Assembly: GCA_002483145.1 (NCBI GenBank)
Contig: DLHJ01000014.1
Location: 124,001-188,000, forward strand
Source: Cellvibrio sp. UBA7671
GTDB taxonomy: Bacteria; Pseudomonadota; Gammaproteobacteria; Pseudomonadales; Cellvibrionaceae
Direction: 5' to 3'
Length of the DNA: 64,000 bases
Positions 25,886-34,483 of the stretch are shown here, piece after piece. Each line of letters begins with the position of its first letter. Position 1 is the stretch's first letter. Under the pieces are notes generated by a model, which saw only the letters and a program-made list of their open reading frames with translations, had not been told where the DNA came from and did no database searches. The position numbers and the translations under genes are program-made.

Positions 25886-27253
25886 TTAGGGTTTTTGGTA
25901 AATACGCACATGCTCAATTTCAAATGAGCGCGGGAATATAGAATCATCCACCGCCCCGCCCATATCGCCACCAATAGCAAGATTCAACAATAAATATTGC
26001 GGTTTGTTGAATGGCCATGCGGCTATTCCAGAGCCAGTATTGTAATAGGTGTGATACACAATGTTATCCACCGCAAATACAATCTTGTCGGCAGTCCAGG
26101 TCATTTGATAATTATGGAAGTTGCTGCAAGCATCGGGAATTTGGATGGATTTGCTATCGCCCCATGTGCTTTCGGTTGCGGGTGTCCAAATGGTTCCATG
26201 CACAGTCGTAGGATCCATACCCACATGCTCCATGATGTCGATCTCGCCATTGGCTGGCCAGGGGTCATTGACGGTGCCGAGTGTCCAGATTGCCGGCCAG
26301 GTTCCTTTGCCGCAGGGCATTTTTGCGCGAATTTCAAAATGCCCATACGTCCAACTGGCTTTGCCATTGGTGATTAAACGTGCAGAGGTATACTGCTGGC
26401 CACCGTAATCAGCTGCTGAGGTGAGCGCCTCTTTGCGTGCAGTAATAATTAATTTTCCATTTTTTACTTCAGAGTTTTGTAAACGCGCTGCTGCATAATA
26501 TTGTTTTTCGTTGTTGTACCAACCGGTTTGGTTCGCCTCTGTGTCGTATGCCCACTTGGTGCTACTTGGTAAGCCAGCAATATCAAATTCATCTTGCCAC
26601 ACCAAATTGTAGCCAGCCGGCACGCCATTGTTATTGGATGCTGAACTGGATGATTTTGTTGATGAGGCGACGGAAGATTTAACTGAAGAAGAGGATTTAC
26701 TCGATGAGGATGATTTGATCGATGACGAGGATTTGCTTGAGCTAACTGCACCATTGGGAATGACTTCGATCCAATTAAAATTCCAACCCGCCGTTTCGGC
26801 ATAGACCCCAAGCTGATAAGTCCCTGCTGCGATAGTGGTAGTGAACGAAACGGTCTTCCAATTTTGCCAGCCGTTGGTCGCCGATATTGGAACACTTCCC
26901 AAATAAATTGACCCGGCATTCAAATCGAGCGCAACGCGCGCACCGGTTGGACTGGCCACACGCAGGTTGATGGTATAGCTACCACTGCTGGGGATCACCA
27001 AATTGCTATAGGTGAGCCATTCATTGGCGGTGATCCAACCCAGATTAAAACCGCCATTGGTATCCAGCGTTTTTTCGATATCGACATTATCTGTGCGATA
27101 GGTGCCGCCGGTATTACCGGTGGTGGAATCGTAATAGTAGTTATAGTTCTCCGCTTGAAAAACAACTGCTTGCGCCGGAGCGCATAGCATCCCGGATATC
27201 AACAAACCAGCGCCGCCACAACAGGCGTTATTGAAAATATGTCGAAGCTTCAT
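25886..27253 (-). CDS. Secreted CBM6-GH16 beta-glucanase (laminarinase type)
   Basis: This 455-residue exported enzyme is likely an endo-beta-1,3(4)-glucanase. It has a signal peptide (about 1-29, ending APAQA), a CBM6 carbohydrate-binding module at about 31-166 (VFQAENYN ... WNFNWIEV), a Ser/Lys-rich linker at about 170-206 made of short SSSSK-type repeats, and a GH16 domain at about 213-455. The catalytic set is GEIDIMEH: E337, D339 and E342. Poly-serine linkers are typical of Cellvibrio and Saccharophagus polysaccharidases. A GAGG ribosome site lies 5 bases before the ATG. It is divergent from the DUF1080 gene. Confidence 0.94.
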   Translation of the reverse strand: MKLRHIFNNACCGGAGLLISGMLCAPAQAVVFQAENYNYYYDSTTGNTGGTYRTDNVDIEKTLDTNGGFNLGWITANEWLTYSNLVIPSSGSYTINLRVASPTGARVALDLNAGSIYLGSVPISATNGWQNWKTVSFTTTIAAGTYQLGVYAETAGWNFNWIEVIPNGAVSSSKSSSSIKSSSSSKSSSSVKSSVASSTKSSSSASNNNGVPAGYNLVWQDEFDIAGLPSSTKWAYDTEANQTGWYNNEKQYYAAARLQNSEVKNGKLIITARKEALTSAADYGGQQYTSARLITNGKASWTYGHFEIRAKMPCGKGTWPAIWTLGTVNDPWPANGEIDIMEHVGMDPTTVHGTIWTPATESTWGDSKSIQIPDACSNFHNYQMTWTADKIVFAVDNIVYHTYYNTGSGIAAWPFNKPQYLLLNLAIGGDMGGAVDDSIFPRSFEIEHVRIYQKP

Positions 27254-27526
27254 ACTAACCTCATTAATTATTCGTGGATGATTAGGCTCGCCCAGGCGAG
27301 ACCACAGATGAATATTTGCGTTTGGCTGGGGCTAAGTCGCTCCACTTTTCGCCGGGAGAAAAATCAAACGTCCCATTCGAGTGTGCGGAAGTGGGTTGTT
27401 GGAGAGGTTTGTGCGTTGGTTCGCAGCCACAGGGCGACCAGGGTTTGGTTTTGTAAATTCCTTGTTATTTATCTGATAATTGGGTTAGATTTGCCGGATA
27501 AACACTAATAACAGGATGATTTACTG

Positions 27527-28384
27527 ATGACTAACCTACGCTTATCCCTGACGACTCTTATAGTGTCTCTTCTTTTTAGCTCTGCAGCCCATGTAGTGTC
27601 CGCCGCTGCGCCAACGACGGCACAGAATCCGGACCAGGAAGAGTGGATCGATTTATTTAACGGCAAAGACCTGAGCAACTGGTCGCCGAAGATCCGTGGT
27701 TTTGCGCTGGGTGAAAACGCATTTAATACGTTTCGTGTTAGCAACGGTATTCTGCAAGCGCGCTACGATGAGTACACCGAGTTTAAAGAGCGTTTCGGCC
27801 ATATTTTTTACAACGGAGGGCCGTTTTCCCATTACAAAATCCAGGTGGAATATCGTTTTGTGGGTGAACAAGTGAAAGGGGGCCCAGCCTGGGCATTGCG
27901 TAATAACGGTATCATGTACCACACGCAAGATCCTAAGACCATGGCAGTGGAACAGGATTTTCCGGGCAGCATGGAGTACCAATTATTGGGTGGTAATGGC
28001 AAAGACCCGCGCACCACCGGCAACCTTTGCACTCCGGGCACACATGTCGTATTCAACGGAAAATTTACTGAAGACCATATTATTAATTCCAGCAGCGACA
28101 CTTATCATGGCGACCAATGGGTCACAGCAGAATTAATTGTGCACGGCAGTGAAAAAGCCGAGCACTTTATCAATGGCAAAAAAGTATTGGAGTACACCGG
28201 TTTACAATGGGATGACCGCACGCCCAATGGCAGTGGTTTTATTGCTTTGCAAGCAGAGAGCCATCCAACCGATTTCCGTAAAGTGCGGCTGTTAAATCTG
28301 GAAGGTTGTATGGATAAAAAAGCGAATAACTACAAAAGCTACTTTGTAAAAAACAAACCTGATACCTGCCAATACAACAAATAA
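27527..28384 (+). CDS. DUF1080 family exported protein (3-keto-disaccharide hydrolase-like)
   Basis: A 285-residue protein with a signal peptide (about 1-24, ending SAAA). The DUF1080 domain (about 38-260) begins EEWIDLFNGKDLSNWSPKI, the family's hallmark opening, and has the concanavalin-like beta-sandwich pattern through GFIALQAESHPTDFRKVRLL. Members of DUF1080 hydrolyse 3-keto-glycosides. A short C-terminal extension has two cysteines (CMDKKANNYK and DTCQYNK), perhaps a disulfide. An AGGA ribosome site precedes the ATG. The neighbouring GH16 enzyme and the beta-propeller/cytochrome lipoprotein suggest an oxidative glycan route, which is an inference. Confidence 0.88.
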   Translation: MTNLRLSLTTLIVSLLFSSAAHVVSAAAPTTAQNPDQEEWIDLFNGKDLSNWSPKIRGFALGENAFNTFRVSNGILQARYDEYTEFKERFGHIFYNGGPFSHYKIQVEYRFVGEQVKGGPAWALRNNGIMYHTQDPKTMAVEQDFPGSMEYQLLGGNGKDPRTTGNLCTPGTHVVFNGKFTEDHIINSSSDTYHGDQWVTAELIVHGSEKAEHFINGKKVLEYTGLQWDDRTPNGSGFIALQAESHPTDFRKVRLLNLEGCMDKKANNYKSYFVKNKPDTCQYNK

Positions 28385-28510
28385 CCCTCATGTCACACCC
28401 TACTGGTAATTGTATTAACGGTACGTCGCTGAGTATGTGCTGGATGATTTAAAGCAAGCCTGATCATTATTGTTGCTTATTGCATTCGAATAACCTTGCG
28501 AGTGTTGTTA

Positions 28511-28541
28511 AAGCCAGCTCATAACGAGCTGGCTTTTTTAT
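28511..28541 (+). terminator. Terminator downstream of the DUF1080 gene
   Basis: AGCCAGCTC (28512-28520) pairs perfectly with GAGCTGGCT (28526-28534) around a five-base loop, followed by TTTTTTA. It lies about 130 bases after the gene's stop. Confidence 0.85.
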
Positions 28542-28840
28542 GGGCATCGCCGTAGTGCGGTTTTTTAGGGCAATCGAATGCCCTACGTAACGACAATTTA
28601 TGTTGTGCAACGAACAGACGCTCAGCATATATGGGTAGATACTTTAATTTTAACGTAATGTTTATCTGTTGGCTCAGGTGAAACAGATTCCGGTTGATTG
28701 GAGCAGTTGTGGATGTGCAAGTGACGGATTTTCAGGATGTCACAATAAGCAAGAAGCCATTAGTTGGATGGCACCCTTATCCAAAGCGCTAAGGTTCGAG
28801 AGTGATATAGCTTGTAAGGTCAAGACATGAGGCAGATGAC
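28542..28840. other. Non-coding gap with a short inverted repeat
   Basis: No gene is seen. TAGGGCA (28566-28572) and TGCCCTA (28579-28585) form a 7-bp inverted repeat 25 bases beyond the terminator. It resembles a REP-like element or leftover hairpin; only one copy is noticed in this window. Confidence 0.4.
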
Positions 28841-29290
28841 ATGGAAATTAAAACTTTTTCAGATTTGATTGGCTGGACTCGTCAGCTGCATAGCTACTTG
28901 GCAAAATATCTTGCGGATTGCTCATCAAAAAATGAAGAAGAGCGAGCTAGATTACTACTCGATTATCTGGCCGAGCACGAATCCAAAATGGAAAAAATGG
29001 TGGCAGCGTTCGAAAGGCAGGCCGAAGCCGAAGTGATGAACACTTACATTTACGACTATTTATCTCATCAACCTATCCAATCAAACGAGATACCCTACGT
29101 GCAACTTGGCTTTGATAGTATCTGCCAAGAGGTGTTTGATTATCATCAGCAGGTCATTGAGCTCTATCGCGATCTTGAAGAAAAAGCCGTAATTCCTGAA
29201 GCGAAGGATTTGCTTGGTTCCTTACTGGCGATGGAGCAGCACGAGGCTATGCTGCTTGTCCGGCAAACAGGACGAATGAACGATCTTTGA
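28841..29290 (+). CDS. Hypothetical helical protein, 149 residues (possible ferritin-like)
   Basis: The product is all-helical and acidic, without signal peptide. E/H pairs occur in spaced positions: LAEHESKMEK (about 44-53), DYHQQVIELYRDLEEK (about 107-122) and MEQHEAM (about 134-140). This resembles a ferritin/rubrerythrin-like or hemerythrin-like four-helix bundle, but I cannot assign a family. GAGG precedes the ATG. It stands alone between a terminator and the convergent cytochrome-type gene. Confidence 0.6.
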   Translation: MEIKTFSDLIGWTRQLHSYLAKYLADCSSKNEEERARLLLDYLAEHESKMEKMVAAFERQAEAEVMNTYIYDYLSHQPIQSNEIPYVQLGFDSICQEVFDYHQQVIELYRDLEEKAVIPEAKDLLGSLLAMEQHEAMLLVRQTGRMNDL

Positions 29291-29442
29291 GAGGTGAAGC
29301 TTCACTGCTCCACCTTTTATGCTGTGCACAACGGGGCATGAAATCATCTGCCATGTTTCAGTTTTTGTGTAGCTGAATTCGGCGCGGTGCCAGTTTTTAC
29401 ATTCAGTGAATTTGTACTCTTCCTTGAGTGTCCAGTAGTAAG

Positions 29443-32400
29443 TTAATGTCCTTCGTGCACTTCTTCTTTTAAGGTTGAAAGGTAAGCAACCAGATCGCGT
29501 AACTCCGCCTTGGTGAGCCCCAAACCCATTGGTGGCATAGGGGAAATTCCGCCGAACTCGAGTTTTTCAATTTCTGTACGCGCAATCGTTTTCGCTTGGT
29601 TGTTTGTGGTAATTGTCACGTCTGTTTTAGTTTCTGCATCAAACGAACCTTCAATCCTTTCACCTGTTTTTAATGCCACGGTGACACGGCCAAAACCGGG
29701 AGCGATTCGAGCTGCGGGTGCAACCAGTGCTTCCAGCATTTGTTCTGGTGTAATGCGGGTGGCAATGGTGGTTAAATCCGGCCCCACTTTGTTTCCGCGT
29801 GTACCTACCATGTGGCAACGAACACATTGGGTTGAGTTGCTGTAGCGAAATAGTTTGACACCTTCTTCTGGATTGCCACCGTAAATAGATTCGCGGTAAA
29901 TATCGAGTGGATTGTTTTTATCCCTTTTGCTTTCGTAAGTGGCCAGCAGTTGTTTAAATTCCGGTGTGCCGATTTTTTCCACCGCCGTTATTAGTTCAAG
30001 CTGTACTTCCGGTGCAATTTTTCCATCGATCAAGAGTGCCATTTGTTCGGCGAATACCGCTGCAGCTTCCGGTGCTTTTACATTCGCAAGTGAAAGCAGC
30101 GCTGCTTGTTGTTCGCCCGTAGTTCCATTTTTTAGCAAAATGCTGTGCATCTCTACCACTTGTGCGATGGGCAGGTTCAATTCAGGAACCAGTGCGAGGG
30201 CCTTCATGCGTACCGATTGGGATTTGTCTTTCAATGCGATAAAAACCAAGTCGCCGATATTCGCAGGGTTAAATTTTTTGAGTGTGTGCAGCGCGGCGAT
30301 ACGCACGGCATCCGATGAATTATGTTTGAGTAATTCAACCAGCTGGTCATTGGCTTTCTGGATATTTAATTCGCCCAAGGCTTTAACCGTGGCCTCGCGC
30401 ACGTTGCTGTCTTTGTCGGCCAATAATGTGCTGTAGCCGCCACCAAGCGCTGCAATTGCTTCTGCCTTCTGACGGTTGAGTGGGCCGCGATACATTCCAG
30501 TAACACGGTCGTAGTTAGATGACTCTGCCCATACCGATACTGCTTGAATTGCTTCTGCGCGCAACTTTCCCGAGATATTTTTTTGTTGTGCAAATTGGAT
30601 CAGACGGTTGGCATTTTCTGCGCTATTGCCCCCGGCATAAACGTTAGCGTTGATGGCGCGGCGCAACAAAGGCTCATTGGTAAACACGGGCTGTTCAATT
30701 AATTTGGCCAGTGCAGGCAACGCATCGACAACCAGATTGTCATCATTAATCGCCCGTGCGGCATTGGTGACAACAAATTCGCTTTTATCATTTAAAAATA
30801 AGGCGAGGGCAGGGCTTTCCATTTGTTTTAATGCAACCACTGCGGCGATCCGCACGGCTTCGGATGGATGTGTCGAGAGTTTACTTAATGCTTCCTGATT
30901 GCCAATACGTCCCAATGCGATAGCACCTGCGTGACGCAAATACACATCTTGTTCATTATTGGCCTGAAGCATATCAACCAGCGGTGCTATGGCCGATTCT
31001 GCGCGGATGCGCCCCAAGGCTTGGGCGGCATAGAGTTGCGCACGCGGATTTTTATCGGCAAGCAATGGCAATAATTTTTCTGTAGCCGCTGTGGTATTGG
31101 CATCGCCTAAAACCTTGGCGGCTTGCGCGCGAATTTCAGAATCGGCGTCTTGCAGTAGATTGATTAATACCGCGTGCTCGGTCGGATTTTTACGCAGGAT
31201 TTGCCCCAGGCCCCAAATAGCATGAATGCGCGCGAGCTGGTTGCTCGATGAAATGGCGATGGTCTGCAAGGGTTTTAATTGCTGGGTTTCCACCAATGCG
31301 AATTGTGCTTTTTGGCGCACACGCATATCCACATGGTTTAACAGTTCGACTAATTTCTCAGTGGGTTCTTTACGCAGGTCAGCAGCAAGCAATGTTTTGG
31401 TTTCTGTGCGGATAGCATTGCCAGCCGTATCAGGGGTGTCCAATTTCCACACTCGGCCTTTTTGTTTTAACCCCCAGCCTTCAATCCAATCACTCATGTA
31501 GAGCGCACCGTCAGGCCCGAAATCCAAACCGGTTGCTAACACGCCGCGGAAAACATTTTTGTCACTAGCCAATTCAAAACTTGCACCTTTTGGTTTCAAT
31601 GTGAATGCGTTAACGCCTGCGCGTGTAGCCGAACCGACAAATTCCACCACAAAGAAATGATCTTTCCATTGGTCATTAAAAGCAGTGCCGGGGTTGTATG
31701 TCATACCCGCCGGGCCTGCGTGATAAGGCGCTACGGGTGGCAGTACATGCGCAGCCTGGCCTTTGAATTGCGGCTTGTAATATTCCTCATCCATCCAGAC
31801 TTTGTAATTATTGTTTTTAGGGTCTTTGTATTTTCCGAGCTGCCAATTAATTCGCCAGCCGGTATCTGAGCCTTCAATTAAGTGCACTACGCGTTCATAT
31901 TCGCCAACGTGATCACCATCGTTATCCACACTGATAAAATTGCCGTATTTATCAAATGAAAATTCATAAATGTTGCGCAGGCCTGCGGCGAAGACTTCAA
32001 AGTTACTGCCATCGATTTCACTGCGCACAATCACGCCTTGATTTGGGTAGTGCCATTTTTTACCGGTGCTGTCAGTAACGCTGGTGCCTACGTCGCCCAT
32101 GCTGTAATACATTTTTCCATCGGGGCCTAGCAGCGCGCCGGAAAGGCCGTGGCCACTAAAACCAATGTGCACACCGTAGCCATTGGCGAGTGAGGTTTTG
32201 CTATCCATTACACCGTCGCCGTCGGTGTCTTTTAATCGCCAAAAATCCGGGGCGACATTCACAAATAATTCATCGCTTTGATCGTTATAAAACATTCCTC
32301 CGATAACATCGGTCACTTCGGTATTAAAATCTTCTACTGCTGTTTGTGCAAAATCCGCTTTACCTGTGCCCTGCGTGTCTTCCAAACGAATCACTTTTTC

Positions 32401-32943
32401 TTTTACAACAGCAAGATCGCGCCAATCGTGGCTGCCATCGTTATTACGATCAGGAATGCGTTCGTTTTGTGCACTTTTTTCCGGCGCGAGTTCACTGTGT
32501 AGAAATGCTCGGCGATCTTCAACCGTTGTGAATGCAACTGAAGGGTGTTCCCAATCGGGATAGGCGCGGATATCAAATTCAGAATTGTTACTGCGCTGGG
32601 TAATACCTGCCCAGATACGCCCTTTGTCATCCACATGGATGGCCACTGTATCGCCCAATAATTTTTCTGATGCCCAGAGTTCGCGGGTAATGCCATCGGC
32701 CAATGTCATGGGAACTTGCTGCTCAATAGTCTGTGCAGTTTGTTTTGCCTCATCGGGCGTGATGCGGGTGATGTCGAGCGCCGCGCTACTTGCTGCGGCA
32801 CTTGCTTGTGTTTGTTGAGCTTCAGATGTGGGCGACTCTTTGGAGCAACCACCGATAATAATCAGTGAGCCGATAATAGGGGCAATCAAATAACGGGATA
32901 AAGGGATTCCAAGCGGGCATTGTTTCAGCGTAGATTGTTTCAT
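29443..32943 (-). CDS. Large lipoprotein: beta-propeller dehydrogenase, HEAT repeats and c-type cytochrome domain
   Basis: This 1166-residue protein has a lipoprotein signal (lipobox IIGGC, C33) and an N-terminal beta-propeller dehydrogenase-type region (about 75-490, with VDDKGRIWAGIT, DGDHVGEYERVVH, GLDFGPDGALYMSDW). A long array of HEAT-type helical repeats follows (about 530-980). The C-terminal cytochrome c domain carries CVRCH at 1040-1044 and a likely axial methionine in PMPPMGLG. This is the layout of the PVC-type heme-binding dehydrogenases common in Planctomycetes and Bacteroidetes. It probably oxidises a sugar or alcohol at the envelope and passes electrons to the cytochrome; the substrate is unknown. 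The DUF1080 neighbour hints at a 3-keto-sugar pathway. Confidence 0.85.
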   Translation of the reverse strand: MKQSTLKQCPLGIPLSRYLIAPIIGSLIIIGGCSKESPTSEAQQTQASAAASSAALDITRITPDEAKQTAQTIEQQVPMTLADGITRELWASEKLLGDTVAIHVDDKGRIWAGITQRSNNSEFDIRAYPDWEHPSVAFTTVEDRRAFLHSELAPEKSAQNERIPDRNNDGSHDWRDLAVVKEKVIRLEDTQGTGKADFAQTAVEDFNTEVTDVIGGMFYNDQSDELFVNVAPDFWRLKDTDGDGVMDSKTSLANGYGVHIGFSGHGLSGALLGPDGKMYYSMGDVGTSVTDSTGKKWHYPNQGVIVRSEIDGSNFEVFAAGLRNIYEFSFDKYGNFISVDNDGDHVGEYERVVHLIEGSDTGWRINWQLGKYKDPKNNNYKVWMDEEYYKPQFKGQAAHVLPPVAPYHAGPAGMTYNPGTAFNDQWKDHFFVVEFVGSATRAGVNAFTLKPKGASFELASDKNVFRGVLATGLDFGPDGALYMSDWIEGWGLKQKGRVWKLDTPDTAGNAIRTETKTLLAADLRKEPTEKLVELLNHVDMRVRQKAQFALVETQQLKPLQTIAISSSNQLARIHAIWGLGQILRKNPTEHAVLINLLQDADSEIRAQAAKVLGDANTTAATEKLLPLLADKNPRAQLYAAQALGRIRAESAIAPLVDMLQANNEQDVYLRHAGAIALGRIGNQEALSKLSTHPSEAVRIAAVVALKQMESPALALFLNDKSEFVVTNAARAINDDNLVVDALPALAKLIEQPVFTNEPLLRRAINANVYAGGNSAENANRLIQFAQQKNISGKLRAEAIQAVSVWAESSNYDRVTGMYRGPLNRQKAEAIAALGGGYSTLLADKDSNVREATVKALGELNIQKANDQLVELLKHNSSDAVRIAALHTLKKFNPANIGDLVFIALKDKSQSVRMKALALVPELNLPIAQVVEMHSILLKNGTTGEQQAALLSLANVKAPEAAAVFAEQMALLIDGKIAPEVQLELITAVEKIGTPEFKQLLATYESKRDKNNPLDIYRESIYGGNPEEGVKLFRYSNSTQCVRCHMVGTRGNKVGPDLTTIATRITPEQMLEALVAPAARIAPGFGRVTVALKTGERIEGSFDAETKTDVTITTNNQAKTIARTEIEKLEFGGISPMPPMGLGLTKAELRDLVAYLSTLKEEVHEGH

Positions 32944-33076
32944 GGTCAGCTCACAGCTATTTATGATTATTAGTCACAGGGGACGGACTTGTAGTTGTGT
33001 AGAATTATAGGTGAGTCAGTGAACGGCCGCGTGCAAATTGACGCTTGTGAACATTAATTAACACTTGGAGAGGAGC

Positions 33077-33111
33077 GACAAGGCAGAAGTGATGATTATT
33101 TCTGCCTTGTC
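33077..33111 (-). terminator. Strong hairpin downstream of the multicopper oxidase gene
   Basis: Twelve perfect pairs (GACAAGGCAGAA 33077-33088 with TTCTGCCTTGTC 33100-33111) and an 11-base loop, 17 bases past the gene's stop on the minus strand. No T-run follows, so it may stabilise the 3' end or act as a weak terminator for the copper cluster. Confidence 0.5.
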
Positions 33112-33127
33112 TGAACTACATCCTTTT

Positions 33128-34483
33128 TTATACCGGTATTCCCGCAGGTACTGCAGAGACTTTTTTCGCTTGCGTACCTTCTGGTGCTTCATATAAATCG
33201 GCGACCGAACCTAATTGATCGCGCACACGTATCATGGAAAACATACCGCCCATTTCCAATTTTCCGTGACGGCCTTCGCCCATCATCATTGGCAGGGTAT
33301 TTTCCGGCCCCGGCATATGGCCCATATCGGTATGCACCTGATGTTCTGCCATTCCACTTTCACCCATCGCCATATAGCCGGGCAACACTTTATTGATTTG
33401 CGCTTCCGGTTGTTGGGCTCCGAGCATATTGGGTACACCGTGCCCCATGGCATTCATGGTGTGGTGGCTCATGTGGCAATGGAACGCCCAGTCACCGGGT
33501 ACAGCAATAAATTCCAGATCGCGTGTTTGGCCTACGCCAACAATTTCAGTGACTTCTTTGCGCCACTGCGTTTGTGGCCAGCGCCCACCATCTGAACCGG
33601 TTAATTCAAATTGCACACCGTGTAAATGAATCGGATGATTCCACATCGACAAATTGCCCACGCGAATTCGCACGCGCTCACCGGTTTGCGCGACCATGGA
33701 TTCAATCGCAGGAAATACTTTGCTGTTCATGGTCCACAAATCAAATTCACTCATCACACTGGGATCGGGTTTATAGGTTCCCGGATGGACTGCCCAATTG
33801 TGCAGAAGCACCGCGTAGTCGCGATCAACTGCCGGTGTGGTTTGTTCTTTGGGGTGAATGATAAACATGCCCATCATCCCCATCGCCATTTGCACCATTT
33901 CATCGGCGTGCGGGTGATACATGTGGGTACCGTGTTGGACGAGTGTAAATTCATACACAAAGGTTTCGCCCGGTTTTATAGGTGGTTGTGTTAAACCGCT
34001 AACGCCATCCATTCCCCACGGCAGTAAAAGCCCATGCCAATGTATGCTCGTATGTTCTGGTAGTTTGTTGGTAACGTAAATACGCACGCGATCCCCTTCG
34101 ACTGCTTCAATCGTTGGGCCTGGTGTGCTGCCATTGTAACCCCAGGCTTTTATTGTGGTTCCCGGTGCGAATTCGTGTTCAACTTCTTCGGCGATTAAAT
34201 GAAATTCTTTTACGCCATCATTCATGCGATAGCCAAGCGTGCGGCCATTAGGTGTAATGACCGGGCGATAGCCTTGCGCGGTCGGCTCCATTTTTTTTGT
34301 GCTGACAGCAGGAATATTTTTGGTGGTTTTCGCCACCCGTTTTTTTGTGGTGGTATGTTGTGAGTGATCAACACCGGCAGTATTTTTCTGATGAGCTGAG
34401 TGATCTTGCTGCGCGCCCAGCGGCAAACTGGCCGCAACCAAACCTGCTGCGCTGCCCAATAAAAGAGTGCGACGATTAATCAT
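33128..34483 (-). CDS. Multicopper oxidase, Tat-exported (CopA/PcoA-like)
   Basis: This 451-residue periplasmic copper enzyme probably oxidises Cu(I). A twin-arginine signal is visible (NRRTLLLGSAAG, residues 3-14). Copper ligand motifs are HWHGLLLPWGMDG, HMYHPHADEM, NHPIHLHGVQFEL and the C-terminal FHCHMSHHTMNAMGHG with a type-1 Cys. The N-terminus after the signal is His-rich (HSAHQK, DHSQH) and the C-terminal region is Met/His-rich. The ATG at 34483 has GAGGAG 6-8 bases upstream and overlaps the TolC-like gene by 8 bases, showing coupling; longer starts inside that gene are unlikely. Shorter than PcoA. Confidence 0.9.
   Translation of the reverse strand: MINRRTLLLGSAAGLVAASLPLGAQQDHSAHQKNTAGVDHSQHTTTKKRVAKTTKNIPAVSTKKMEPTAQGYRPVITPNGRTLGYRMNDGVKEFHLIAEEVEHEFAPGTTIKAWGYNGSTPGPTIEAVEGDRVRIYVTNKLPEHTSIHWHGLLLPWGMDGVSGLTQPPIKPGETFVYEFTLVQHGTHMYHPHADEMVQMAMGMMGMFIIHPKEQTTPAVDRDYAVLLHNWAVHPGTYKPDPSVMSEFDLWTMNSKVFPAIESMVAQTGERVRIRVGNLSMWNHPIHLHGVQFELTGSDGGRWPQTQWRKEVTEIVGVGQTRDLEFIAVPGDWAFHCHMSHHTMNAMGHGVPNMLGAQQPEAQINKVLPGYMAMGESGMAEHQVHTDMGHMPGPENTLPMMMGEGRHGKLEMGGMFSMIRVRDQLGSVADLYEAPEGTQAKKVSAVPAGIPV

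Noticed and set aside
29292-29316. Palindrome GTGAAGCTTCAC as terminator of the helical-protein gene
   Set aside because: The stem is not followed by a clear T-run and the outer pairing is short; it may be chance.
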